This document shows positions 25,121 to 32,839 of a stretch of 53,001 nucleotides of DNA, piece by piece. The position numbers and the translations under genes are program-made. The notes beneath the pieces were generated by a model. It had not been told where the DNA came from and did not search any database. It saw only the letters and a list, made by a program, of their open reading frames with translations. The stretch is from positions 1 to 53,001 of the forward strand of contig JASHOC010000349.1 of NCBI GenBank assembly GCA_030041305.1, read 5' to 3'. Every line of letters begins with the position of its first letter. Position 1 is the stretch's first letter. This DNA is from Acidobacteriaceae bacterium (GTDB lineage: Bacteria > Acidobacteriota > Terriglobia > Terriglobales > Acidobacteriaceae).

Positions 25121-25594
25121 TTATCTGGAAGCTTGCGCGACGGCGGTCATCACTTCCTTCGGCACCTCGACGACTCCGAGCTGCGCCATAAGGCTGGCGA
25201 GGTTCCAGTTGGCGTGGGCTTCGGCGATCTTCGAATTCTCGAGCCGGTAGATCGAGGTACCGTCGATGGTGGCATGGCGATTTGTGGGGGGCATGCCGAG
25301 GAATTGCCCCTTGTGGGTTCCTCGGATGGTCCAGTTGAGGACCACTTCGTTTCGTTCTGCGATGGTGTCATTGACGGTGATTTTCAAATCGGGAAATGCC
25401 CGGCGGCACAACTCGATATGGTTTTTGACATTTTGGATTCCAGCGTTCAGGTTCGGAAAGACTGGATCGTGGAAACGGACCTGGTCTACGAGGTATTCGG
25501 AGGCCCTGTCGAGGTTCCCCTTGTTCCAGCACTCTTCCACGAATCTATGGACGACTTGCTTGTTCTGCTCTGGCGTATGGTTCTGTTGGGGCAT
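25121..25594 (-). CDS. SnoaL-like / ester cyclase family protein
   Basis: 157 residues from ATG 25594, which has AGGAGG in good position. The frame extends upstream without support. Features of the NTF2-like SnoaL fold: VVHRFVEECWNKGNLD, FHDPVF, AFPDLKITVNDTIAERNEVV, TIRGTHKGQFLGMPPTNR, and SIYRLENSKIAEAHANWN. Such small alpha+beta barrel proteins include polyketide cyclases and many proteins of unknown role; no biosynthetic cluster is nearby. Likely cytoplasmic. Confidence 0.85.
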   Translation of the reverse strand: MPQQNHTPEQNKQVVHRFVEECWNKGNLDRASEYLVDQVRFHDPVFPNLNAGIQNVKNHIELCRRAFPDLKITVNDTIAERNEVVLNWTIRGTHKGQFLGMPPTNRHATIDGTSIYRLENSKIAEAHANWNLASLMAQLGVVEVPKEVMTAVAQASR

Positions 25595-25775
25595 TCGTCC
25601 ACCCTCCTTTCCTGGGTTGGGATTATAGCCGGGTTTGGTTGCACTCAAAACCGGCGCGGACGGTCGATTTGGGGGCAATGTGAGCAAATCAAAAGAGTCG
25701 GGACGCGTATCCCTCGGGTCGAGACCGCTAAGCCTTCTGCTTGCCGTGCTCAGCGAGAGCTGTCCGGTTAACTAA

Positions 25776-25803
25776 TTGAAACCATGTAAGTTAATTATAT
25801 AGC
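25776..25803 (+). promoter_or_regulatory. AT-rich promoter TTGAAA-N16-TATAGC upstream of two-component genes
   Basis: The -35 TTGAAA (25776-25781) and -10 TATAGC (25798-25803) lie in an AT-rich island in otherwise GC-rich DNA. TTAACT (25768) and TTAATT (25791), about two helical turns apart, faintly recall the TTAACA half-sites of Bacillus PhoP boxes. The leader to the response-regulator gene would be ~240 nt. No gene was seen in 25804-26049. Confidence 0.45.
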
Positions 25804-26049
25804 CTTGATTCTAAAGAAGAAAACTCGCCATCCTGAGCGTGAGCGTGGGAAGCAGTTGTTAGCCCCACCAAAACCAACTGGAAGTGGGTGGAGTGGCAGC
25901 CCATATGACCCAACCGGCCGGCGCTTTTCACCACCGGCCAAATTCATCAAACGTTTGCATTCTGTTTGCCTTACTGCATTAGTCTGTTCATGATTGCGCG
26001 GTTGGCTGAAGCCGTCGACAAACGACCGCGGGGCGAGGGAGGGGAACGT

Positions 26050-26748
26050 TTGAGCCAATCGGTCTTTGTTCTGGAAGACGATGCCGATATTGCGCGGCTG
26101 GTGCAGCATCATTTGGAAGCGGCGGGTTTTGAGCCGCGTCTTTTTGCGGCGCCCACCAACGTGATTCCCGACGCCGAGCATAAGCCGCCGGCGCTGTTTC
26201 TGCTGGACATCATGGTTCCGGGCGGCGACGGCCTGGATGTTTGCCGGCGGCTGCGCAATCACGCCGGGCTCTCGACCATTCCCATCATTTTTCTGACCGC
26301 GCGAGCGGGGGAAAACGATCGCGTGCTCGGCCTGGAGATGGGGGCCGACGATTACATCACCAAGCCGTTTTCAACCCGAGAGCTGGTGGCTCGGGTCAAA
26401 GCCGTGTTGCGGCGCTTCGAACGGCCCAGCGCGCCGACGACCATCAGCTTTGAAGAGATTGTGATCGACGCCAGCGCCATGCAATTGAAGGTGCGAGGAG
26501 AGCTGACCACGACGACGGCCACCGAGTTCCGCCTGCTCGATTACCTGGCGCGTCATCCCGGCCGGGTGTTCACCCGCGACCATCTGCTCGACGCGGTGTG
26601 GGGGGACGCGCGATTTGTCACTCCGCGATCGGTGGACGTGTACGTGCGGCGCATTCGGGAGAAGATCGAACTCGATCCGGAAAATCCGCGCTACCTAAAA
26701 ACCGTGCGGGGGGCCGGTTACCGCTTCGAAATCCCGAAGGCGGAGTGA
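26050..26748 (+). CDS. OmpR/PhoB-family response regulator
   Basis: 232 residues from TTG 26050, with GAGGGG about 9 nt upstream; ATG 25990 would add 20 residues. Receiver domain: acidic pocket Glu9-Asp11, phospho-acceptor Asp53 in FLLDIMVPGGDG, Thr in FLTARA, Lys in DYITKPFS. C-terminal winged helix (VFTRDHLLDAVWGDA, SVDVYVRRIREKIE, TVRGAGYRFE). It is a transcription regulator paired with the histidine kinase 115 bp downstream. A phosphate-response role is suggested by the PhoR-like kinase and by pstS 3 kb away; this is inference. Confidence 0.93.
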   Translation: MSQSVFVLEDDADIARLVQHHLEAAGFEPRLFAAPTNVIPDAEHKPPALFLLDIMVPGGDGLDVCRRLRNHAGLSTIPIIFLTARAGENDRVLGLEMGADDYITKPFSTRELVARVKAVLRRFERPSAPTTISFEEIVIDASAMQLKVRGELTTTTATEFRLLDYLARHPGRVFTRDHLLDAVWGDARFVTPRSVDVYVRRIREKIELDPENPRYLKTVRGAGYRFEIPKAE

Positions 26749-26753
26749 GAGGA

Positions 26754-26788
26754 AGCTTTCAGCTATCAGCTTTCAGCCATCAGCTTCG
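26754..26788. repeat. Heptamer tract AGCTWTC, five units
   Basis: AGCTTTC, AGCTATC, AGCTTTC, AGCCATC, AGCTTCG in the gap between regulator and kinase, starting 6 bp after the regulator stop. Same family as the tracts around 44577, 46169, 46299 and 47596. Confidence 0.8.
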
Positions 26789-26863
26789 GCGGTGGCAAGT
26801 CCAAATCCCCGTGAAAGCCTAAACTGTGAGCGACGAGCTCTGAACTGAACGCCGCGATTTTCA

Positions 26864-28315
26864 ATGAGGTCAAAGGTTTTTACCAAGCTGCTCGGTCTGT
26901 TCGTTCTCCTGCTTGTGTTCGACACGCTGGTGATGGAGATTGTGTTTCATCGTTTTGCGGAGCACACGGCAGCCGCCACCCTGGGTTCGCTGGGGCGGGA
27001 GGTATTTTGGTCCGGGCTGATTGCGCTGGGTATCGCGCTGCCCCTGGCCGCATGGGCGGCTAACGGCATTTCTGCGCGGCTGCAGCGTGTAATCGCCTTT
27101 GCGCGCCGGCTGGCCGGGGGCGAGTTGACTGCGCGGTTAGAGAAGTCGAGCGGGACGGATGAATTTTCAGCGATGGAGGCGGCGCTGAACCAGACCGCCG
27201 AGCGACTGGATGCCGATTTCGCCGAACTCGAGAGCAACCGCCATGAGCTGGCGGCCATGCTGGATGCGATGCAGGAGGCGGTGGTGGCGATCAGCGCCGA
27301 CGGGCTGGTGCGCTGGTCGAACGCCGTGATGCAGCGCGTTGCGCGGACGCAGGTTCGCGCGGGGCGGCCGCTGGTGCACTCGGTCCGCGACCCCGAGTTG
27401 CTGGCTTGCGTGCGCGGGGCGCTGGAGCAGCGCGAAATCTGCTCTGGGCGCGCCAGCTCACTCGCTCCCGGACGCGTGTTTGAAATCAGCGCCGCCCCGC
27501 TGCCCTCCGGCGGCGCGCTGGCTGTGCTGCACGACGTGACGGGCATTGAAGCCGCGCAGAAGACCCGGCGCGAGTTTGTGGCCAACGTGAGCCATGAGCT
27601 GCGCACCCCGCTCACATCGATTCAGGGCTACGTCGAGACGCTGATCGAAACGCCCGACGTCCCGCCGGAGATGACGCGCGAGTTCCTGGGCGTGATCCTC
27701 AAAAACGCCACGCGCATGAACCGGCTGACGGAGGACTTGCTGGCGCTGGCCAGCGTGGAGAGCCCCGATTACAAACTCACGCTGCAGCCGACGCGAGCGA
27801 GCGTACTGGTGAAGGACGCGATTCAGTCGCTGGGCGGCATGGTGGTAGATTCCGGCGTCAAGCTGCAATCGGCGGGGGCGCCCAACTCCATGGTGATGGC
27901 CGATGCCGACGCCATGCACCAGGTTTTCGGCAATCTCATTGAGAACTCGATGAAATACGCCAAGGACGGCAAGCGCATCAAGGTGGGCGCGCGCCAGCTG
28001 GGCTCGGAGGTGCAGTTCACGGTGCAGGATTTCGGGCCGGGCATTGCCTCCGAACACTTGGGGCGCATTTTCGAGCGTTTCTACCGGGTTGATAAGGCAC
28101 GCTCCCGCGAGTCAGGCGGGACCGGGTTGGGCCTGGCGATCGTGAAGCACATTGTGCAGGCGCACGGAGGCCGCATTTGGGCGGAAAGCGAGCTCGGTTC
28201 GGGAGCGCAGTTCCACTTTACTCTGCCGCTGGCCGAGCCGCAGCCGCCGCCCGCTGACCCGTCGCCTAACACTGCGGCTCCGCCGGCCGACGTGCAGCCG
28301 CCGGCTTCGGTGTAG
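26864..28315 (+). CDS. PhoR-like sensor histidine kinase
   Basis: 483 residues. Two membrane helices (about residues 9-28 and 48-67) enclose a very short periplasmic loop, then HAMP (68-120), PAS (130-230), and HisKA with phospho-acceptor His244 in [15 protein letters not shown]. The ATPase domain follows: N box [11 protein letters not shown]1 DFGPGIA, F box RFYRVDK, G2 [15 protein letters not shown] Pro/Ala tail ends the protein. The short periplasmic loop and the HAMP-PAS-HisKA order are those of PhoR, which senses phosphate through the Pst/PhoU complex. Cognate regulator is upstream. No Shine-Dalgarno is obvious at ATG 26864. Confidence 0.92.
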   Translation: MRSKVFTKLLGLFVLLLVFDTLVMEIVFHRFAEHTAAATLGSLGREVFWSGLIALGIALPLAAWAANGISARLQRVIAFARRLAGGELTARLEKSSGTDEFSAMEAALNQTAERLDADFAELESNRHELAAMLDAMQEAVVAISADGLVRWSNAVMQRVARTQVRAGRPLVHSVRDPELLACVRGALEQREICSGRASSLAPGRVFEISAAPLPSGGALAVLHDVTGIEAAQKTRREFVANVSHELRTPLTSIQGYVETLIETPDVPPEMTREFLGVILKNATRMNRLTEDLLALASVESPDYKLTLQPTRASVLVKDAIQSLGGMVVDSGVKLQSAGAPNSMVMADADAMHQVFGNLIENSMKYAKDGKRIKVGARQLGSEVQFTVQDFGPGIASEHLGRIFERFYRVDKARSRESGGTGLGLAIVKHIVQAHGGRIWAESELGSGAQFHFTLPLAEPQPPPADPSPNTAAPPADVQPPASV

Positions 28316-28370
28316 AGGGGCGGGCCGACTCGCGTGCAAGCTCGCCGGCCCAGGCTGCGGCAATTCCGGT

Positions 28371-29483
28371 TCAGCGATCGTGGCGGCCCATTTCGGACTT
28401 CTCCGCGTAGGGTCCGACTTCGGGCTTGCCCTGCGTGTCCTTGAGCGGCCCCAGTTCGTAAGCCACGCCGCGATCGATGGCGGCGGTTTCGCTGCCGGCC
28501 TGGAAACAGGTGAAGTCGGGCCGGTTGAGCCAGGCGATAGGACCGCACAAGCGCTTATGCTCATCGATGGCGGCGTCATGCACGATGTTGATCAGGCGCT
28601 CATAATCCGGATCGCCGCGCTTGAAGCCCGAAAAATTGCCCAGGTCGCCGCTGGCGGCAAATACGGCGGTGACGCCGGGAATAGCGGCGATCTGCTTGGC
28701 CTGCATGGCGCTGCCGAGGGTTTCAATCATTTCAATCAACACGAGGTTCTGGTTGATGGTGTTGCGATAGCCGCCCGGGACCCTACCCCAAAACGCGGGA
28801 CTGAAGGCCTGGCCACCGCCCAGGCTACGCGCTCCGAGGGGTGGAAACATGGCCCAGTTACGGGCCTCGACGCCCTCCTGGACAGAGCGGACGGTGGGGA
28901 TGACAAGCACCAGCGCGCCCAGGTCCATGGCGTGCTGCTCCTCGCGCTCGTTGGTATACGCTACGCGCACCCCGGGCACGGCCTTGGCGTGCGGGCAGGC
29001 GGCCCACATGTTGCCCACATCCTGCCAACCGCGGGGATCGTGCTGCATCTCAGTCCAGATGAAGTCGTAACCGGCGTTGGCCATCGCGCAATAGGTTTCA
29101 GGACTGTCGCTGCTGAAGACGGTGCCGCCGGTTACCTTTTCGCCCTTCATCATTTTGATCATGACCGGGTTCCAGATTTTGGCATTGGGCGGAGCGTCAA
29201 AGGCGTGACCGTACTGCCAGGATTTCTCATCCAGGGCGCCCTGGTTGACCGCGCCCGGCGGGGCTTTGTCAATGGCGTCGGAGTCCTGGCCGGCCGGTGA
29301 GGCGAGGGGGAAGTCGGTAGAGTATTGGGCTGCTGCTCCACCCTGGGACGTTCTTCCGCCGAAAGTATCCTCCGTTGTTTGGTTTGCTTGTCCATACGCC
29401 TGGAAGATCAGGGCTCCGACAGCTGCCGTTGCCGCTATGCCCAAGGCGGCCATGAGCGCTACCTTTGGAAACCGACGTTTCAT
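28371..29483 (-). CDS. Exported HpcH/HpaI aldolase-like protein
   Basis: 370 residues from ATG 29483 (AAGGAG 6 nt upstream). The N-terminus has a signal or anchor segment (VALMAALGIAATAAVGALIF), then a Gly/Ser-rich linker. The core resembles the class II HpcH/HpaI aldolase / citrate-lyase fold: GGTVFSSDSPETYCAMANAGYDFIWTEMQHDP, VPGVRVA, GALVLVIPTVRSVQEGVEAR, PPLGARSLGG, VLIEMIETLGS. Family members are normally cytoplasmic and cleave 2-keto-3-deoxy acids. An exported form is unusual. The catalytic Arg and metal-binding Glu cannot all be placed with certainty. Confidence 0.78.
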   Translation of the reverse strand: MKRRFPKVALMAALGIAATAAVGALIFQAYGQANQTTEDTFGGRTSQGGAAAQYSTDFPLASPAGQDSDAIDKAPPGAVNQGALDEKSWQYGHAFDAPPNAKIWNPVMIKMMKGEKVTGGTVFSSDSPETYCAMANAGYDFIWTEMQHDPRGWQDVGNMWAACPHAKAVPGVRVAYTNEREEQHAMDLGALVLVIPTVRSVQEGVEARNWAMFPPLGARSLGGGQAFSPAFWGRVPGGYRNTINQNLVLIEMIETLGSAMQAKQIAAIPGVTAVFAASGDLGNFSGFKRGDPDYERLINIVHDAAIDEHKRLCGPIAWLNRPDFTCFQAGSETAAIDRGVAYELGPLKDTQGKPEVGPYAEKSEMGRHDR

Positions 29484-29689
29484 CGCCAACTCCTTTATCT
29501 ATGGGAATTCAGGGAAGCATCCGCGCCAATCTACGGACGGGAAAATCCTATCAGGCGCGCGGCACCTCGCGCGTAATTTTTTTCGCGGGCCGATGGGGTG
29601 AGTGTGGGCGCCCATTCAACTCCCCTTAACATTTGCCGTAGACAATGGAGCGCGGCTGAAAAATTCAAGGAGCGTGAAGGAGCGTGATT

Positions 29690-30694
29690 GTGAGAAAAAC
29701 CTTTGTTGCCGTTGCGTTGTTTCTTTTCGCTGTGAGCGCGTCTCAGGCGCAGAAATTGACGGGGGCGGGCGCGACCTTCCCCTATCCCATTTACTCCAAG
29801 TGGTTCAGCGAGTATAGCGCCGCGCATCAGGGCGTGGAAATCAATTATCAGTCCATCGGTTCAGGCGGCGGCATTCGCCAGGTAACTTCGGGCCTGGTGG
29901 ATTTTGGCGCCTCCGACATGCCCATGACCGACCAGATGCTGGCAGAATCGAAGGTGAAGCTCATTCACATTCCCACTGTGCTGGGCGCCGTGGTTCCCGT
30001 CTTCAACGTTCCCGGCGTGACCGACCTACGCTTCAGCCCGGAAACGCTGGCCAATATTTACCTGAACAAGATCACGAACTGGAACGATCCGCAGATCGCG
30101 AAGGACAATCCCGCCGTGAAACTGCCCGACCAGAAGATTATCGTCGTGCACCGTTCGGATGGCAGCGGAACGAGTTTTATCTTTACGGATTACCTGAGCA
30201 AGATCAGCAAGGAGTGGAAAGAGGGCCCGGGTTCGGGAACTTCGCCCAACTGGCCGGTGGGTGTGGGCGGCAAGGGGAATGAGGGCGTGGCGGGCCTGGT
30301 GCGGCAACTGCCCGGCGCCATCGGGTATGTCGAACTCATCTATGCACTCCAGAACCACATCAACTTTGGCTCACTGCGCAACGCGGCCGGGAACTGGGTG
30401 AAGGCTTCGATCGAAGGCGTGACCGCGGCGGCGGCCGGCGTCAAAGACATGCCGGCCGATTTCCGGGTGTCGATCACCAACGCGCCCGGACCCGACGCGT
30501 ACCCCATTTCCAGTTTCACGTACCTGCTGATTCCCGCGCATCCCACGGATATGACCAAGGAGAAAGTGCTCCGGGACATGCTGAGCTGGATGATCAAGTC
30601 GGGCGAGAGCGAAGTCTCTGCGCTCGACTACGCGCCGCTGCCGCAAAATGTGGCGGACAAGGTTCTGAGCACGATCTACTCTCTGCCGGATTAG
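29690..30694 (+). CDS. pstS: Phosphate ABC transporter substrate-binding protein
   Basis: 334 residues from GTG 29690, with AAGGAG 7 nt upstream; the same AAGGAGCGTG decamer is repeated in tandem just before it, and GTG 29684 is an alternative. A signal peptide (cleavage near SASQAQ) is followed by LTGAGATFPYPIYSKWFSEY, YQSIGSGGGIRQ, DFGASDMPMTD, and HRSDGSGTSFIFTDYLS, which hold the phosphate ligands typical of PstS. It is a periplasmic protein delivering phosphate to PstCAB. No pstC, pstA or pstB follows; an MITE and the frataxin gene come next. Confidence 0.95.
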   Translation: MRKTFVAVALFLFAVSASQAQKLTGAGATFPYPIYSKWFSEYSAAHQGVEINYQSIGSGGGIRQVTSGLVDFGASDMPMTDQMLAESKVKLIHIPTVLGAVVPVFNVPGVTDLRFSPETLANIYLNKITNWNDPQIAKDNPAVKLPDQKIIVVHRSDGSGTSFIFTDYLSKISKEWKEGPGSGTSPNWPVGVGGKGNEGVAGLVRQLPGAIGYVELIYALQNHINFGSLRNAAGNWVKASIEGVTAAAAGVKDMPADFRVSITNAPGPDAYPISSFTYLLIPAHPTDMTKEKVLRDMLSWMIKSGESEVSALDYAPLPQNVADKVLSTIYSLPD

Positions 30695-30713
30695 CGCTTC
30701 CGACGACTCGAAC

Positions 30714-30832
30714 CTATAGCGGTTCTCCAATTGGTGTAGAGCAGAACCTCGAACGTTGAGTGGCGTTTTTCCCAAGAAAACGCCACCCGGCACGCCCCTC
30801 AAAACTTCACGGGAATTGGAGAACCGCCGTAG
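30714..30832 (-). mobile_element. 119 bp MITE-like repeat, copy 3 (reverse orientation)
   Basis: Inverted copy of the elements at 5357 and 7606, again exactly 119 bp, starting 19 bp after the pstS stop. The palindromic internal hairpin lies in the pstS 3' region and could act on transcript ends. Confidence 0.9.
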
Positions 30833-30834
30833 AT

Positions 30835-30899
30835 CTGTGAGCGCATGAATTTGGGCGGCCCACCCTTGACGAAAAAAAGCGTCAAGAATGGGGCGCCCA
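30835..30899. repeat. Hairpin family B, copy 2
   Basis: CCCACCCTTGACG pairs with CGTCAAGAATGGGG around an A7 loop; outer bases TGGGCG and CGCCCA extend the stem. Shares its left flank with the copy at 14644 and directly abuts MITE copy 3. Confidence 0.75.
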
Positions 30900-30966
30900 G
30901 CGAGCACAGATCACGCGCAGGGAGCCAAGGCTGTTGGGCGCCCGATTTTTCCGTTTGGCCTGCAAT

Positions 30967-31290
30967 TCAGTGGTCGCGGTGCTCCTCGATCAAACGGTCG
31001 AGCAGGGTGATGAGGGTTTCTCCAGTGCGCGGATAGATAAACTTCTCCATTCTGCTGTCCCAATCCAATTTGAAGCTCGCGGCCAGCGCCGAAATCCAGA
31101 TTTGGCGAACGGGAGCATTGGGAGTGATGACGAACTTTGCCGGCGGCTGCTCGAAGAGGACATTCAAGGCTCCGGCCTGTTCCTCGACCTCGAATGCGGC
31201 GCCTGGCTCTTCTTCGCGCTCGATGAGGTGTTGTTTCAAGCCATCCAAAGCGGCATCTGCAGCGCGCCGGAACTCCACGTCGTCTCGCAT
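30967..31290 (-). CDS. cyaY: Frataxin/CyaY-like iron protein
   Basis: 107 residues from ATG 31290, the usual CyaY length. Acidic N-terminal helix (MRDDVEFRRAADAALDGLKQ), strand block ALNVLFEQPPAKFVITPN, RQIWISA, and the C-terminal helix GETLITLLDRLIEEH match frataxin. CyaY binds iron and modulates the IscS/IscU Fe-S assembly complex; no isc genes are in the window. The frame is open 86 codons upstream, but a TACACT box 6 nt before ATG 31290 and absence of a Shine-Dalgarno favour the short, leaderless form. Confidence 0.85.
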   Translation of the reverse strand: MRDDVEFRRAADAALDGLKQHLIEREEEPGAAFEVEEQAGALNVLFEQPPAKFVITPNAPVRQIWISALAASFKLDWDSRMEKFIYPRTGETLITLLDRLIEEHRDH

Positions 31291-31296
31291 GGCCCC

Positions 31297-31302
31297 AGTG
31301 TA
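31297..31302 (-). promoter_or_regulatory. -10 box TACACT, leaderless start of cyaY
   Basis: On the minus strand TACACT is separated by 6 nt from ATG 31290. No consensus -35 is visible. Confidence 0.45.
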
Positions 31303-31429
31303 GCAAGCAGGTTGCGGAGGATCCTGTCGCGATTTGAGGCATTGCGTATCGCAACCGGACAAAGAGGATGTGAGAAAGATTAAGGTTTCGCGTCGCGTTG
31401 CCGATAAGAATCGCGGGAGCAGAGTGAGA

Positions 31430-31693
31430 ATGGAGATCGCCCCGATCGCCGGAATTCGCGTGACGCCGGTGCTCAAGCCGCAGCCTGACGCTCCGCGGTT
31501 GACGGCGTTCTTCGACATCGAAGCCGCGGCCAAACCCGGGGACGACACCTACTCGGCAGCCAAACAGAAGGCCGCGGGAGCCGAAGAGGACGACGGCGAC
31601 GATCTGGAGCTGGGAGAGACGGAAGCCGAGGTTGGGCCCGCTTCACCGACTGCCGATGAGGATGCGCCGGGTAGCATCAGCTTTTTCGCCTGA
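31430..31693 (+). CDS. Small acidic protein of unknown function
   Basis: 87 residues from ATG 31430. The start MEIAPIAGIRVTPVLKP is followed by LTAFFDIEAAAKPGDDTYS, an acidic low-complexity middle, and a C-terminal ISFFA. The conserved-looking ends around a variable acidic centre suggest a real lineage-specific gene. The frame is open to 31334, which would overlap the cyaY promoter region. No family recognised. Confidence 0.55.
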   Translation: MEIAPIAGIRVTPVLKPQPDAPRLTAFFDIEAAAKPGDDTYSAAKQKAAGAEEDDGDDLELGETEAEVGPASPTADEDAPGSISFFA

Positions 31694-31717
31694 AGGGGTT
31701 GCGGACAGGGACAGGCC

Positions 31718-31789
31718 AGCAGGTTAGCGAGTCAGCGAGTCAGCAGGCCAGCGAGTCAGCAAGTCGGCAATTTAGCGAGTTAGCGAACA
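31718..31789. repeat. Octamer tandem tract (AGCGAGTC)n, nine units
   Basis: Nine 8-bp units, four of them exactly AGCGAGTC or AGCGAGTT and the others with one to four changes, in the gap between the acidic-protein gene and the outer-membrane gene stop. Confidence 0.85.
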
Positions 31790-31814
31790 CACGACCCGCA
31801 AGTTGGTAAGGGGA

Positions 31815-32513
31815 TCAGAACCGGTAATAGAACCCGGCCATGGGCATGGCGGTTTGCGTAAACTGGCCGGTGGCGGGATAGAAATGGGAGATATTGGGCG
31901 CTTTGTAGAGGTTGCCCCGGTACTGCAAACGCACGCCAAGATGGGACCTGAAGCCCCAATCCACGCCGCCCCCGTAGATATAGTCCGGGCGCACCACGTC
32001 ATTGTTGGAATAGAGAGTACCTTTCGGGTAGGTGTTCGGATAATCGATAAAGAATCCAATGCCGCCTACCAGGAATGGCCGCAGATTGCCGTATTTTGCC
32101 GACGCCACCCAATCCAAGCCCAGGATGCTTCCGTGTGAGGTGATGGTCTGCGGTGGCAACTGGCAGACATATCCGCATCCGGTAGCCGTGGGTGCAAACG
32201 AGGCATTGGCGGGATTGAACGAATAGGTGATTTCGTAACCGATAAAGGGGCTGTGGACGTGGCGCAACTCGAACATGCCGCCGGCGCCGTTGCTGGGCTT
32301 CTCCACCACCCCATTGCCCGTGGTCGAGCTGGTGAAGGCCTCGTACCCGCTAACGGCGATGTCGGTTTCACCATACGGAGGGGCTGCTTGCGCTGACTGC
32401 CTATTGGTCTGCGCCTGGGCTCCCGTTGCGCCCGCCTGCGCCTCCGCCGCGGCGCAGTTCATAGCAATCAGTCCGGTTAAAACAAAGGCAGTCAGCACCC
32501 ACTTCAATCGCAT
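31815..32513 (-). CDS. Outer-membrane beta-barrel protein
   Basis: 232 residues. Signal peptide (cleavage near AAAEAQ), then a short Ala/Gln-rich linker and alternating hydrophobic strands (MFELRHVHSPFIGYEITYSF, FLVGGIGFFIDY, IYGGGVDWGF, LGVRLQYRGNLY). It ends with a terminal Phe (GFYYRF), the usual barrel signal for the BAM complex. It resembles OmpA-like or opacity-type eight-strand porins; ligand unknown. It diverges from the ggt gene across a 326 bp gap in which no gene was seen. Confidence 0.82.
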   Translation of the reverse strand: MRLKWVLTAFVLTGLIAMNCAAAEAQAGATGAQAQTNRQSAQAAPPYGETDIAVSGYEAFTSSTTGNGVVEKPSNGAGGMFELRHVHSPFIGYEITYSFNPANASFAPTATGCGYVCQLPPQTITSHGSILGLDWVASAKYGNLRPFLVGGIGFFIDYPNTYPKGTLYSNNDVVRPDYIYGGGVDWGFRSHLGVRLQYRGNLYKAPNISHFYPATGQFTQTAMPMAGFYYRF

Positions 32514-32826
32514 TATCCTCTCCGCTCACGGGCAATCCCGGTTTGACGTGCGGGGCAGAGAAAAGGCTCGCTCCCTGCCGGGTTATGAAAACGTTGAAAA
32601 AGTTACGTACGATCTTGCATGATCCAGTATCAAATTCCGGTATCGATGTCTCCGGATCGGGCAGCACAGTTTCCCCCTTTCCTCCGGCGGGAATCATGCG
32701 CCGGGGCCAAGATGAAGAGGAAAAGCCTTTTCGATTATACGGCTTTGCCCCAAGCCGGCCGGAGCGCCCGCGCGGCGGATCGGCTGACACTTTTTCAATT
32801 GCTCAAGGGTTTGCTCTTCCCGGGGT

Positions 32827-32832
32827 TATTCT
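32827..32832 (+). promoter_or_regulatory. -10 box TATTCT before ggt
   Basis: TATTCT ends 7 nt before ATG 32840; no Shine-Dalgarno precedes that ATG. Confidence 0.4.
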
Positions 32833-32839
32833 GGCTCCG

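Noticed and set aside
28152..29300. 382-codon plus-strand ORF opposite the aldolase-like gene
   Set aside because: Antisense shadow; the aldolase protein has a signal segment, Shine-Dalgarno and family motifs.
29500..29680. Pho box upstream of pstS
   Set aside because: A single TTAACA is present but no second half-site at helical spacing; not enough to call.
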